This document shows positions 50,661-63,085 of a stretch of DNA of 64,000 nt, piece by piece. Below the pieces are notes generated by a model. The model saw nothing but the letters and a program-made list of their open reading frames with translations. It was not told where the DNA came from and searched no databases. The stretch is from Rotaria sordida (taxonomy: Eukaryota; Rotifera; Eurotatoria; Philodinida; Philodinidae): assembly GCA_905250125.1 (NCBI GenBank), contig CAJNOL010000047.1, positions 114,423 through 178,422 on the forward strand. Reading direction: 5' to 3'. The position numbers and the translations under genes are program-made. The stretch's first letter is position 1. Every line of letters begins with the position of its first letter.

Positions 50661-51191
50661 ATGTCAAGTCGAGGTAAATCAAATGCTAGTGTTTTAGGTG
50701 GTAGTGGAAAAGTACGAAGCAAAGCCAAATCACGATCAACTCGTGCTGGTCTTCAATTTCCAGTTTCACGTATTCATCGTCATTTACGTCAAGGTAGTTA
50801 TAGTGAACGAATTGCTGGTGGTTCACCAGTTTATTTGGCTGCTGTACTTGAAGTAAGTTGTTTTTTCTCAACAAAAAAAAAAAGAACACTCATGTTTTTG
50901 TTTTTATAGTATTTAAGTGCTGAAATTCTTGAATTAGCTGGAAATGCAGCACGTGATAATAAAAAATCACGTATTATTCCACGTCATCTTCAATTAGCTG
51001 TACGTAATGATGAAGAACTTAATCGTCTTTTAAATCATGTAACAATTGCTCAAGGTGGTGTTTTACCAAATATTAATTCATTATTATTACCAAAAAAATC
51101 AGCTATGACTACTGATTCAATGCCAGTTTCATCAGCTGGTACAGCTAAAAAAATAAAAAAAGCTATTGCTAATGCAGCATCAAGTCAATAA
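50661..51191 (+). CDS. H2A: Histone H2A, bdelloid type with extended C-terminal tail
   Basis: Core histone of 157 residues against about 125-130 for canonical H2A. Exons 50661-50852 and 50910-51191; the 57-bp intron is in phase 0 after Glu64. The fold is conserved: [18 protein letters not shown], then [20 protein letters not shown] with acidic-patch glutamates, then [20 protein letters not shown] and NDEEL. The docking segment [20 protein letters not shown] is canonical. Loop 1 differs ([14 protein letters not shown] where most have GNYAERVGAGAPVY). After LLPKK comes a tail of about 30 residues rich in Ser, Ala and Lys ([16 protein letters not shown]) ending in Ser-Gln. There is no H2A.X-type SQE-hydrophobic end and no H2A.Z signature. 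It matches the H2A class described in bdelloids, which lack conventional H2A. A stem-loop follows at 51220. Confidence 0.97.
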
Positions 51192-51219
51192 ATTATAAGA
51201 ACTATCAATTAAACCCAAC

Positions 51220-51235
51220 AGCCCTCTTTAGGGCT
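51220..51235 (+). terminator. Histone 3' stem-loop of H2A
   Basis: The same 16-nt AGCCCTCTTTAGGGCT hairpin, 28 nt after the H2A stop, flanked by TTAAACCCAAC. It is closer to the stop than the 63-75 nt seen for the other three histones. Confidence 0.9.
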
Positions 51236-52556
51236 ACATTTTATTTTAAATTCATTAAATGTTTGAATGTTCGTTTGTACAGATAAAATTGTTTTTTTTT
51301 TTGATTAAATAATTGAAAAATAAAATAAATACTAAAGATGAGCTTGTTTTCATTTTGTGTATCAATTAGACAGAATTGATAAAAAAAACAATGATAGAAA
51401 TAAAAAATGATGTATTATCATCAATAGTAGACTTTCAAACTATATCAATGGTATTTGTGTAGATATTTTAATCGTAAACGATATTTCGTCTATTTTTTTG
51501 AAAAGTTTTCTGTATCTTCATATATCTTTTTTTTTTTAATTATAATGATGTATGAAACATGTTGCCGCGAACTTTTTTCATTTCGTTACACTCCACCTAT
51601 TTTTAATTCTTCATACATCAACAATATTTAATATTGCTATCTATTGATTCTATACGTTTAATTGTGCTACGAATTACTGATGAATAATGAAGATAAAATT
51701 TGTCACTAAATCAAAAATATTTTACATACAAATACATTCTTATATACTATCGCGATTGACTACGTTGTGGAAATATTACACAAATCTAGTACGAGAATTC
51801 ATTCTAGAGTATTATGCGACATCGTTGTTATTATATAGAACACAAAATAAATATTGTTTACATATAGAGTAACATAATCTAAACAGATCTCTATTATTAA
51901 GTAAACTTCAACATATAATTACATTCTATTAACAATTAAATAATTTGTTTTTTTGGTTTATACATTCATATCTTTTATTACAGAATTACAAAGCGCTATT
52001 ATTTGAAAATGGAATAGTAAATTTAGATATATTTGATTGTGCCATTGAATTTGTTAGCATTAAAAATAAAATCTAAAGAAAACTGATGACCATTCAAAAA
52101 ATCATTTGTATTGTTTATACTCTTACCGTACTTTGGAAAGATTCAACAACTTGAGAAAAAGAAAACATTCTTATAGTTCGAAAGTTTTCGATATCGACAC
52201 AATGAATTGAATGTTTCAAACTTAAATCAAACAAAATGGGCTTCAATTTTAGAGCGAAAATTTTCTCAGTATCGATTTTTATTTGCAGTTAGACTGTCAT
52301 CTAATGTTCAGCTTTTCATATATATCATTAATATGAAGTTTTCAAGCAGTTATATATTCCAAATTTGACTAATAATGTTGTTAAATTTAACTCACATAAA
52401 CATGCAAAGACATTAAAATTAACATTAGCTCTTTGTTTATATTTAATTCCAAGGTAAAACAGAGAGGAAACAAAAACGTCTGCAATCCTGAAATTTATTT
52501 TGATTATATAATGAGTACCAAAATTACTCAACAAGGTTTATTTTCATTTTCCAAAT
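51236..52556. other. Intergenic, no gene seen
   Basis: About 1.3 kb of AT-rich sequence downstream of H2A. Short frames at 51687-51872 and 52328-52534 show no motif. Confidence 0.55.
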
Positions 52557-52957
52557 AGCGATTCGAATAGAGAAAATGATTTCCAACAAGAAAGAGATTC
52601 TAGAAAATCAAGAGCCTAGTTTTTCAACATCTAAAACAGCTAAATATAGTTTTGTTTAGACTACATAGAACGATAGAGAAAACAGTTCTCTACAAAATGA
52701 GACGTCTGCGACGTTCTTTACCAATTTCCTATACAAAAAAATCACTGTTTGATCTTCAATAAAATTGCTGTATCTCATTCAAGAAATGTCGCAGAGAACT
52801 CGACGACGTCTCGTTTTGTATAGAGGATGGTTTACGCTATCGTTCTGTGTAGTCTAAACAAAACTATATTTACAAGTTGTAGGTACTGAAAAATGAGGAT
52901 CTTGATTTTTTGGAATCTCTTTCTTGTTGGAAACCATTTTCTCTATTCAAATCACTG
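52557..52957. repeat. Palindromic element of about 400 bp
   Basis: Arms of about 170-190 bp: tagagaaaatgatttccaac at about 52569 against its inverted match at about 52930-52945; tatagttttgtttagactac at 52645 against 52850-52870; then gagacgtc near 52700 against gacgtctc near 52805. About 85% identity by eye; the centre is near 52760. No ORF. The arm sequence is unrelated to the other palindromes in the window. Confidence 0.8.
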
Positions 52958-54116
52958 TTTGGATTCTTTCGAACGTTTACAGCAGCAGAAAAAAATAAAA
53001 AAACAAATCTTGTTAAATAATTTTGGTAGGCACTAGTTAGTATTTATTTTTATCGTCTAAGATCTTGTGTTCACTAGCAAATTTAACATATCAATTGGAA
53101 AAGAATTTCATCTATTAATTGAAATAATAAATGTGGCTTGATCAAACGTACAGAATCTACTGATATGCACCAACATGTGTTGAGAAGAATTATTGTGTAA
53201 CAAAATTTTTTTAATTTAGAAAATTTGAATAAAGAAATAATTCTATTGTAGCGATAAGAGCATAAATTTCGTGCACAACTTTTGTGCTTTATTTCTTAAT
53301 AGATAGAATCGAAACAACTTCTTTTAATTTCTGATTAATAAAGATTAAATTTTCCTATTACCTTTTTGTGTTGGTTAAGTAAATCAAAATCGCTTTCGAT
53401 GTTCTTCAAATGTGAAAGTGAAAAAGAGAATCCGGTCTTTCCTTTATTTTCAAAGTAGGGGAAATTTTTTCAAGAATTTATCTCCGGTTGAAAAAAAATT
53501 TCGTTTCAGCGACAGATTATGATAAAGTTATTTTATAAACATCGAGAGACCTATTGTCCCTAGGACACAAAATACATCAACAAAACAGACTGAAAGACAG
53601 AAATAAAGAAAATAGTGTTTAATGATTTTTTTTTTGACAAAGTATATGATTAGAACAATCAATCTTTTGATAAGAAATTTCGACAATGATTGATTTATTA
53701 TTGAGCTAAGACAGAAGTAACAATTCGTTTTGTAAAATATGTTACAATTAGACATTTTAGTGGCAAGTTCTAATTGATGAATTATAATAATAGGTGAAGA
53801 CTAAAGTCGATTTTATTTAGATTTAATTCTGCATTATTTTTCTAATGAAAACAAGACTCAAATATTATATGTCATTCAAAAAGCCAATTAATAGAAACAG
53901 CGCTACAATCAATAGTAAATGTCAAACTATTAAAAAGACAATTTCAAAATACTAAAAAATTAATTTTTAATTTCAACAACTAATTTTCAAATAAAAAATT
54001 TCATTTTTTTAAAACTGATATTTGGAGGTCGAAAAACCGACTATATCAAATCGTATCATAGAATGGCTGACATATATGTCTAATGCTTAAGAAAATAAAA
54101 AATAATATATTAAAAT
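52958..54116. other. Intergenic, no gene seen
   Basis: 1.2 kb of AT-rich sequence between the palindromic element and the CLPTM1 relic. The minus frame at 53528-53755 is hydrophobic and Lys-rich, with no recognisable domain. Confidence 0.5.
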
Positions 54117-56502
54117 ATGTCGAATACAAATCAAAATCAATCCGAAATCGATGAAAATTCTGTATGTTTATTTTAATTCTTTTTGCCATTTTCTAATTCA
54201 ATTATTTTTCTTTTTGTAGAATTTACAACAACAAGAAAATTTAATTTTTCAACAAAGAACAATATCAAATAATCTTAATCCTCGTATTCGAGAACGTCAA
54301 TCATCTGTTCTATTTAGAATATTAATGATTTATTTCATTACATTATTTTTTCGTCGACCAACAACAGTTCATTCAATAGTAAATAGAAGATTATCAATTA
54401 ATAATCCATCAATTTCTAATACTGTTTCTATGCGTGAAAATCTTTATACAACTAGTGATTCACTCGTAAGAATATTTCTATTGCTTTTTTGAAATTTGAA
54501 GATTTACTTTTGCTTTAGAATATTTATTAGTGAAGAACAAGTTTATAAATATGATCCAATGAAAAAAACCTATTTGGATATTGAATTATTTCAAAATATG
54601 GAGATTAGACATCAGAAGGAACATATATGAAATTTATTGAATTTCCTATTTCAGAAGTATGATTTATAAAATAATACAATACTTTTGTTCTTCTTTTTTT
54701 TTTTCTATAAGTTTTAATTTTCTTTAGAATATAAAAAATAATGGTTCTGGAAAAGTAAACGTTTAAATAAATATTAAGAAAAAAAATTATAAAAAAACAC
54801 TCAAAATCTTTTAACGGGTAATACGAAACAAAATGAAGAATATCAAAAGGTTAATATAAATAATATTAAATGATTCATATTTTATCAAAAAAAAAAACAT
54901 TTTTATTTAGAAAGCTGATGATAATGTCGTCGAACCTTTATCACATTGGCATTCGAATATTACAATTGATTTACTCGATGATCAATCATTATAAATGAAA
55001 GGCAGTATATTCCACCACCATTAAATAAATGTAAATCAACAGAATTTCAATAGAAGATTGTTTAGAGTTCAATATAATCATGATTAAATGCATGATGGAA
55101 AGCTAGTTAATTGTTGACTTTTAGTTTTTTCCCATTTTAATAATTTGAGAAAGTAGATTTTTGTTTTTTATTTAAGTGAATCTTAATTTTAATTAAATTT
55201 AGGACGTTTGAGATCATAGCATAACACAAGAGAAAGATATCTCAAATTTTTTTTTCTCAATCATCTATACTATGGATTTATTTGTGTTTGTATCTGTGGA
55301 ATGCCATCATGTTTAAGATTAATATATGAACGACAGTTCATTATTGACAAAATGTATACATGAACAGATAATCTTTGTTCAAATTGAATTTCTTAAATAA
55401 AGTTATCGAACAACGTACTTAAAAAAAGAAAAATTAAAAATCGTACTATATGTAGTTACTGGCACCGGATTCTCGATAATTTTTAGAAGAACAGATAGTG
55501 ACTGAGACGAGCTACCTTCTGAAATTACGTCGATAGTTTTCCAACAATAGATTAACATTATCTCAGACGGGACGTAACAATTGAAGGGTATACTAATCTA
55601 ACTTACATATTAATTTTAAGGAAATCGAAACACAAAATTTGTTATAGAAAAATAAAGCTGTGCTTGATCTTAAAGTGACTTTGTATTTTTTCTTGTTGTT
55701 AATTTTGAAGTATATTTTCTAATAACTTTCTTTTTCATTGCTGTTTTTTTTTTTCGTATTATTTAGAATGTACCAAATGAAAGATAGTTTGGTATTATAC
55801 CAAAATATAAATATGTTTATAAACAATCATATAAAAATACAACAAACAACATCAGATTATGATCGAGTTAGTATAAAAAATAATTTTGAAATGAAAACAA
55901 AAAAACATTCTTATTTTTCTTTTGATTTAGATGGCTTTTAAATATTTATTATGGATTTTTATTTCCATTAGTTATTGGTTATGCATGTTATTAATGTATC
56001 ATGAACAAAGACGTTAGTATTCATTTTGTTTAAGTACAATTTATGGATTTTTATTAACATTTGGTAAATATAGAATCCTATTTGGTGTTTTTTGTTTTTA
56101 TTGAAAATTTTATTTTTGTTTTGCTCGTAGATTTTATTATGATGGCACCACAATTGTTTATTAATTATGAACTTAAATCTGTATCACATTTATCATGATG
56201 TATGATAACATATAAAGCATGAAATATATTTATTGATGATTTATTTGCTTTTGTTATTAAAATGCCAACAATGTAGCGACTTAAATGTTTTCGTGATGCT
56301 AAAACAAAAAAAATTTTTCGAAATTTTTTATATATCTTGGTCAACGTTATATTTATCCAGTAGATCGTATACGTATCAATGAATTTGATACAATAGGTGA
56401 AACAGATTCTAGTATTATACCTATTAGCCATGATATATTAAGCACTAGTCAGAATTCAAATAGTCAGGTAGAACAATCAATGTCAGATACAATGAATGAA
56501 TA
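54117..56502 (+). pseudogene. CLPTM1: CLPTM1-like transmembrane protein, decayed
   Basis: Relic of a CLPTM1-family multipass ER/Golgi membrane protein. The start (MSNTNQNQSEIDENS) and first two exons (54117-54161 and 54220-54468, with RILMIYFITLFFRRP) still splice cleanly. Then VYISEEQ-like sequence (FISEEQVYKYDPMKKTYLDI, near 54525) needs a frame change. The module SHWHSNITIDLLDDQS (near 54940) is followed by a stop. After about 750 bp without a match come fragments AFKYLLWIF (near 55930), YGFLLTFG (near 56050), FIMMAPQLFINYELKSVSHL (near 56135-56195) and FIDDLFAFVIKMPTM (near 56230-56275). Stops stand where the family has Trp (PWRM, KAWN) or Tyr. The end QRYIYPVDRIRINEFD is preserved. Most of the central extracellular and TM portion is missing. 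It lies 204 bp upstream of MRPS22 on the same strand. Confidence 0.87.
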
Positions 56503-56640
56503 ACATGAAAAAATCGAATAGTAGTTCTAGGAAAAAAAAAAGAAAGAATTTTAATAATTTATTGCTTTTGTTTTTGTATTTCAATTTTACTTAATGTTTT
56601 TTTTCTCTTATTTGTATTTTGTGCAATATTGGAATCGTAA

Positions 56641-56706
56641 TCTTTGAATTTTTTCTTCAGATTTAATTTTATTCAACAATAATTATGTACAATCTACGAT
56701 AATCTA
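56641..56706 (+). promoter_or_regulatory. Candidate trans-splice acceptor before MRPS22
   Basis: A pyrimidine-rich tract ending tttttcttcag at 56650-56660 lies 46 nt before the MRPS22 ATG, with no matching upstream exon visible. It suggests an outron/spliced-leader acceptor; alternatively an unseen 5' UTR exon lies upstream. Confidence 0.4.
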
Positions 56707-59534
56707 ATGTTTCGTTCATTAATTCGTCCAAGCACATGTGTGCGATGTTTAATCAATCGAATTCAATATAATAGTACTAACAAAAGTATATATGAAAATC
56801 TTTACAATTAAAATTCTATTTTTTTAAAGAAAAATTATTATTTTAGATAAATCTGAAATTGATCCAGGCAAAATATTTATTCGTCGAGATGTTCAAGATC
56901 TATTAATAAATATAACTGGTTTTGATTTATCACGAATATTTCGTGTACGTAATAATAAAAATCTTGATCGTATTGTTTATAAATATTTAACTGATAAACA
57001 ACTCAAAGAAGTACGTATGTATATTAGACATTTATTTCATTTTTGTTTTTTTTTTTTTTTTCAATTTATACTTTTACATAGGAACAAGAAAAAACAATAG
57101 AACGTGGTCGAGCTAAACTTCAAATGCCACCTGTTTTATCTGAAGCTAATGAAAATATTGAAATTCTTGAAAAAGATGAAATGTTAAGTGGTTTTTCAAC
57201 AAGTAAACATTTATTTATAGATATATCACTTGGAATACCAATACGAGTATATTTATTTAAATAATCGAGAAACAAAAAAAAAAAAAAAAAACATTTTTTT
57301 TTTTGCTCTTTTATTGAAATATTAGGATCGTCTTATTGTTGCTCGAGATGTTGATGGAACATTACGAACAGCAACATTAGATGAAAAACGACGAATGAGA
57401 CAAATTTATTTTCCTATAGTTGGAAGAGAATTAATTATGCCAAAAATGTTTGAAGATGAACATTTAGAAGTAATACAAAAAAAAAAAAAAATAAAAATGA
57501 TGTACAAATTTTCTTAGGATATCTTGTTTAATTTATTTAGAAAATTTTAGAACGAGGAGATTATGAATTTATACTCGATCGAGCATGTACTCAATTTGAA
57601 CCTGATGATCGAGATTATATACGTGTAAGTTATTTAGTATAGTTTATTTATTAATTCTTAATTAAAAAGAACAACAATTTTTCTTAGGTTACACATAGAA
57701 TATATGAACATATTGATCAAACAAATTCTTATGATGTACTTCGATCAACAAGACATTTTGGTCCAATGGCTTTTTATTTTGTATGGTTTAAAAAAATTGA
57801 TCGATTTATGAACGATATGATTAGACGAGATTTGTAAGTTATTTTAAAGAATCTTAGATATCCTGAATGTTTTATTGATCAAAAATCTCGTTATAATATT
57901 AAACTTTGTCAGATAAGATGCTCTGTCATTTTATATATCACAAGAAAGAAAATAGGACTCACGAAGAAAGTTCTTCAACAGATTAATCACTTGTGTGTCG
58001 GAATTTTATTTATCATGCAGATCCAAATGAGTTTTGAATATCCTGGAAAGAGTTCGATTTCTTAGCTTATTGTTGTATACATACAGTAGTTGTTGAATGT
58101 CGTGATCTTCTCAGGAATACTAGGAAAACTGATTTTCGAATTTTGACTTGAAATTTCTTACAGAGCTAGATCTTAATGAGAATAGTTTATTATAAAAGTT
58201 TCAGGTCTCTGGATTTATTTCTATTCTGAAACAAGAATACCGAATCTACCATTATATATGAGGGATGTAAAAGACACGTTTTTACCTTAACTGTATCTTA
58301 AGATAGGAACAGTGATAAGATTTAAAACATTCACAAGGAAATATCCTCGTGATGGACTATCTCTATGCAAATTTTAAAAGGCAATCGATACTTCAAAGTC
58401 CGGTTTCTGTTCAAAGTTACCAAGAAGTTACAACAAATTGGCAGAAAGTCGGATATCTTGGGGAAGTTCTCTCTAATCGAGAACCTTAGGTGTGGGCACT
58501 ATCGAAAAGAAGACTCATGCACACACATACGATATCATGATATGACAAGCAAAAGTTGTTAATCTGCAATGATGTTCATATACCTGTTCTCCGACGAAGT
58601 GGTACTTATAGAGTATATAGTAACCATGATCTCAGGTGTCGACAAAAAAATGAAAATAAGTTCTAGAGATTCTTCTTATTCATGAATATTTGATGTCTGA
58701 AGAAAATTTCTTTTTTGTACGCAGACGACGCCTGACAAAAACTAATTTAATACCATCTATGAAGCTTTGTGCGAAAAGTTAAAATTGTGGGGATACAATA
58801 GAAGCGCTGGAGCTTCTATATCGAGAGTAATTTCATATATTTGTTTCTACATAATGCTCCTAACCTCGACTCAAAAGCGATTTATCAGTTGGAGAGACTT
58901 CCCTCGTTATCAAACTGTATCTTTGAACAGAAATTAGATTTTATATTAAGTTCTTGTCGTTCAATTGTTGGAATTTTCATGTACAGCAGACGGATAGTTT
59001 GAAAGATTAATCGTAAATAATTCGTTTTATATTAGTCTATAATCAAACAACATAGAAATCCTTATAAAATATCTTCCACGTAAATAATGAACCTCATAAC
59101 TTCTATGACAGACACTAAAAGATTTTTGCTTGTTCAATATATACTCCTTTCCTATGCTTATCTAGCCTTCAATATTGATAGTCATTGATTAATAAAAAGA
59201 ATCGACTTACGCTTAATTCCATGTTTTCTATCAAAACAAACATATCGAAAGTTTAATAAATCTATTTTTCTTTTAGAATGAACGATGCTGTTTCACTTCT
59301 TCAACTCTATGCAATTGTACATCCAAATTCTAAAGTAGCTGAATATAACTTTAACGATACAAATCCTCATGATCTTATTCAAGTATTTAAAAAACAAACA
59401 AAAAATTATTTTTATTTTATTTTTCTTTGGTTTTTTAGGCATTTATTGAAAATGAAGCTCGAATACCGGATTTACTCGGTGAAGCACTTCGTCAATACGC
59501 ACGAAAGACTCAACAAGCTGTTACTAGTGGATAA
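56707..59534 (+). CDS. MRPS22: Mitochondrial small-subunit ribosomal protein mS22
   Basis: Animal-specific component of the mitoribosome small subunit, imported into mitochondria. Eight exons: 56707-56785, 56847-57010, 57082-57246, 57326-57469, 57541-57624, 57688-57833, 59277-59382 and 59439-59534. They give 327 residues (human 360). The N-terminus MFRSLIRPSTCVRCLINRIQ is basic with no acids, as for a targeting peptide. Landmarks shared with human MRPS22: LLINITGFDLSRIF, KLQMPPVL, TSKHLFIDISLGIPIR, RLIVARDVDGTLR, FEPDDRDYI, YDVLRSTRHFGPMAFYFV, then KKIDRF and QLYAIVHP. Introns are 52-79 bp except intron 6 (1.44 kb), which has taken up a copy of the dispersed repeat. It sits between the CLPTM1 relic and RPS15A in the same direction, 147 bp before the latter. 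Confidence 0.94.
57990..58400. repeat. Dispersed repeat family copy (E) in MRPS22 intron 6
   Basis: Landmarks in family order: ttttgaatatcctggaaaga (58033), ttcttagcttattg (58060), actaggaaaactgattttcg (58118), gacttgaaatttcttacaga (58142), aatctaccattatatatgag (58242), then gatatttcctt in inverted sense and tatcctcgtgatgg (58342). It matches copy B at 10580-10960 partly in direct and partly in inverted orientation. The remainder of the intron (58400-59276) has no recognised content. Confidence 0.7.
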
Positions 59535-60268
<734 letters not shown>

Positions 60269-63085
60269 ACAAAATATTATTTTTCCGAGATATTCTAAAC
60301 TTGATTAACAAACAAAATTAAACAATAATAACAACAACAACTAGATTAATTTTGTTTTGTTTTGTTATTATCTAATGAAAGAATAAAAAAAAACAAAAGA
60401 AAATGAAAAAGATAAAAATACATAAGTTCTTTTTAATCTTTATGCATATGTATATATATATATATATATAAATTGTTGAATGGTCAATTGATACTTGAGT
60501 TTAAGAAGGTTATTGTCACTTCTGCTTAGCTTCAATAGAAGGACTGTCTGATGAAGACAAATAAGAGAATATAAATTCTATTTACATTTGATGAATGACG
60601 AAGATCTGTTTTATCTCCGCCTCCTCCTTCTTATCCTCATCGTCATTTTTTTTTTCTTGTCGTAATTACTATTTGATGAACATATCCAATGCATAGAAAA
60701 GAAAAAGAATCGTATATACATGCACATACACCTTCCGGTTCTTTATGTAAATGTATCAATGTCATTCTTCAAGCATCTACGGAAGTTATGGGAGACTCAA
60801 ACGGTAAGTCAAAAAGAAAAAGGAAAGAATCAGAGAATAGATCATTTCATTCGTTTCCGTTTTGTATATATAGAACAAAGGCATCAATGTCATTTCCGAT
60901 CATAGAGTTTGAGATGACAAAAGTACAAAATGATATCTATATATAGATATATATATATATGTATGCGTCGTTATTTCATGACACTTTATTCTATCTATTT
61001 CCTCGTTCTCTTGCGCAGATGATGAATCGTCTGTGCACGGCTGTCATTCGGTCCCCTGTCAACATTGGTAATCATCGATCAATTTTCTTACATTTGCTCA
61101 ATAATGAAAGAGCAAATTTCAATACTTCATTATTGTCTCGTCAATTTTGTTTTTTCAAAGAATAAATATTAACTTCAATACACAGAATATATCTTTTCTT
61201 TATATCGATATAAACCTCATAGCTTATATTTAATGGACATGCATAGAGATGATTGAATAATTTCTAAAGATGGTAAGTGTAAAAGATAATAGCATTTCAA
61301 TGTTCTCTCAATTTTTGCCTTATTGATAAACAAGAATTACTATTGCAAAATAATAAAATAAGAAAAAAAAACATCTGACTTAATCGTCTTTTTTTTTGCC
61401 TCGTCTAATACGACTATATTTTACATATGATAAACTATTAATTCATAGAAAGAATAAGAAACATTGCATATGTATGTTTATTCAAGATATTCGTATTACT
61501 TCAATGGATTAAACATGAACATGATTATTAGCATATAACAACAAAAGTCTATTGAATACGTATAAGCTTGAAGGAACTTATTTTTCTTTGACTCACTTAT
61601 AGTTGATGATGAGTAGATATTATTGATTGTATAATATGCATGTTTTAAAGTTTATAGGTGCGTTCATTCTTTTTTTTTTTTAATCTTGATATGCATATAA
61701 ATGATCGTATTACTGTCTGATACATAACATATCGATAATAATATTGAGAACTATGCTTATTTCCAATATTCAATTATTATTATGATAAGTATAAATGAGA
61801 TTAACGAACATTATTGTTATCAAAACTAAGTGATTTGATTACAGTTCTACTGTGATGTATATGTTATCTTTTAAAGTTACGGCATTTGACATCAAATAAT
61901 CATATGCGTATTGGTATTTATAGAAACATTGATATCAATATATTATCTTTGATTGTTTTTATTTACGATAATCTTATATGAGAGAGAAAAAAAAAAACAA
62001 GCAAAGATAATTACTCGTTATCTTGAAAAAATTCGAGAGCGTGAGAAAAACATTCATTCCTCCAGCTTTTTTTTTTAGTTTGTCAACTTAAGGTATGTAT
62101 AAATATATGTGACAGCTGTGACATTTTCAAGTCAGTTATAAGACTAGACGAATAACTCTATCGATAAGCATGGTAATAAGAGACTTGTATAGACTGAGAA
62201 TGATGACAATGACTCTTGCGTTACTCGATACAAACTATATGCACACATACACAAATATGATTGTACTTGTTGTTGTTTGATAAAGATGCGTATAGACATA
62301 TGACACGTTCATTATGAAGAGAAGTGATTGTATTTGTGTGATGCCCAAAAAATGAAATCTTACAATTTCTTTTAGTATTTACTCAAATAATAAGAAATTT
62401 TTCTTTGTCTTGAAGTCATAGAAGTTCAAAAGAATAACGTCTTCAACTAGGTAATAGTAAAAAAATTAACTTTTAATTATCGTTTCATGCCACTTATACT
62501 TTTTTTTATATTCCTTTTACTATGAAGCAAAAAGAAAAAGTAGACGTGCACTAAGTTTAAGTAGTGCATACATTTAAAGATAAAATAAAAAAAAAATGAA
62601 AAGATATACACATTTTTCTATTACTTTATTAACTATAATGGTATGTGACACAACAGATCTATTATAGTCACTATTTTTATGGCATTTTTTTTTTTAGAGA
62701 GAAAGAGACTCTCGCACTTTTCTCTTATGCACTTTCTCTTTCTGTCTGGCTCTCTCTCTCTCTCCCTCTCTACTAAATATCAAACGATAAAAAGTAACAA
62801 ATTGATCGGTTGGCAGCTAATAAAACGAAAAATTATAGGAGATTTTTGACGTTCTTATTTATTATCGTTTTTCTAAATAATATTTTATATTTATATATTT
62901 ACAGAACAGTCGGTTGGTATATGACAAAATCTTTACTAATGGTTCTCTTAACATTTATTCTTTCTTTTTTTTTTTTATTGTCTGTTTTCAGATATTTATG
63001 TTGTGGAATATAACTAACCATCAGTTTGAATAACAAATCACAATTACATTAGACTTGTATATAAATAAATCAGTTTTATTTTACA
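60269..63085. other. Intergenic; simple repeats and two weak candidate exons
   Basis: 2.8 kb. It contains (TA)n near 60450-60470 and 60943-60960 and a CT-rich tract at 62745-62772. A possible pair of tiny exons (60788-60803 and 61019-61067) is described separately. Acceptor-like sites near 62905 (atttacag) and 62992 (a long pyrimidine tract ending ttttcag) may belong to the 5' leader of the gene at 63086. The overlapping open frames at 60689-60946 and 62810-63013 look fortuitous. Confidence 0.5.
60788..61067 (+). other. Possible short coding exons, unproven
   Basis: ATGGGAGACTCAAACG at 60788-60803 is followed by GTAAGT. A pyrimidine-rich segment ending ttgcgcag leads into 61019-61067, which joins in frame (MGDSNDDESSVHGCHSVPCQ) and is followed by GTAATC. 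The next exon was not found. It could be the 5' end of a gene including 63086-64000, or chance. Confidence 0.22.

Noticed and set aside
60689..60946. Two overlapping open frames
   Set aside because: They conflict with each other and contain a strong internal donor (GTAAGT at 60804); composition is that of noncoding AT/GA-rich DNA.
62810..63013. 67-codon hydrophobic frame
   Set aside because: It has no motif, and two good splice acceptors inside it suggest it is leader or intron sequence of the gene at 63086.
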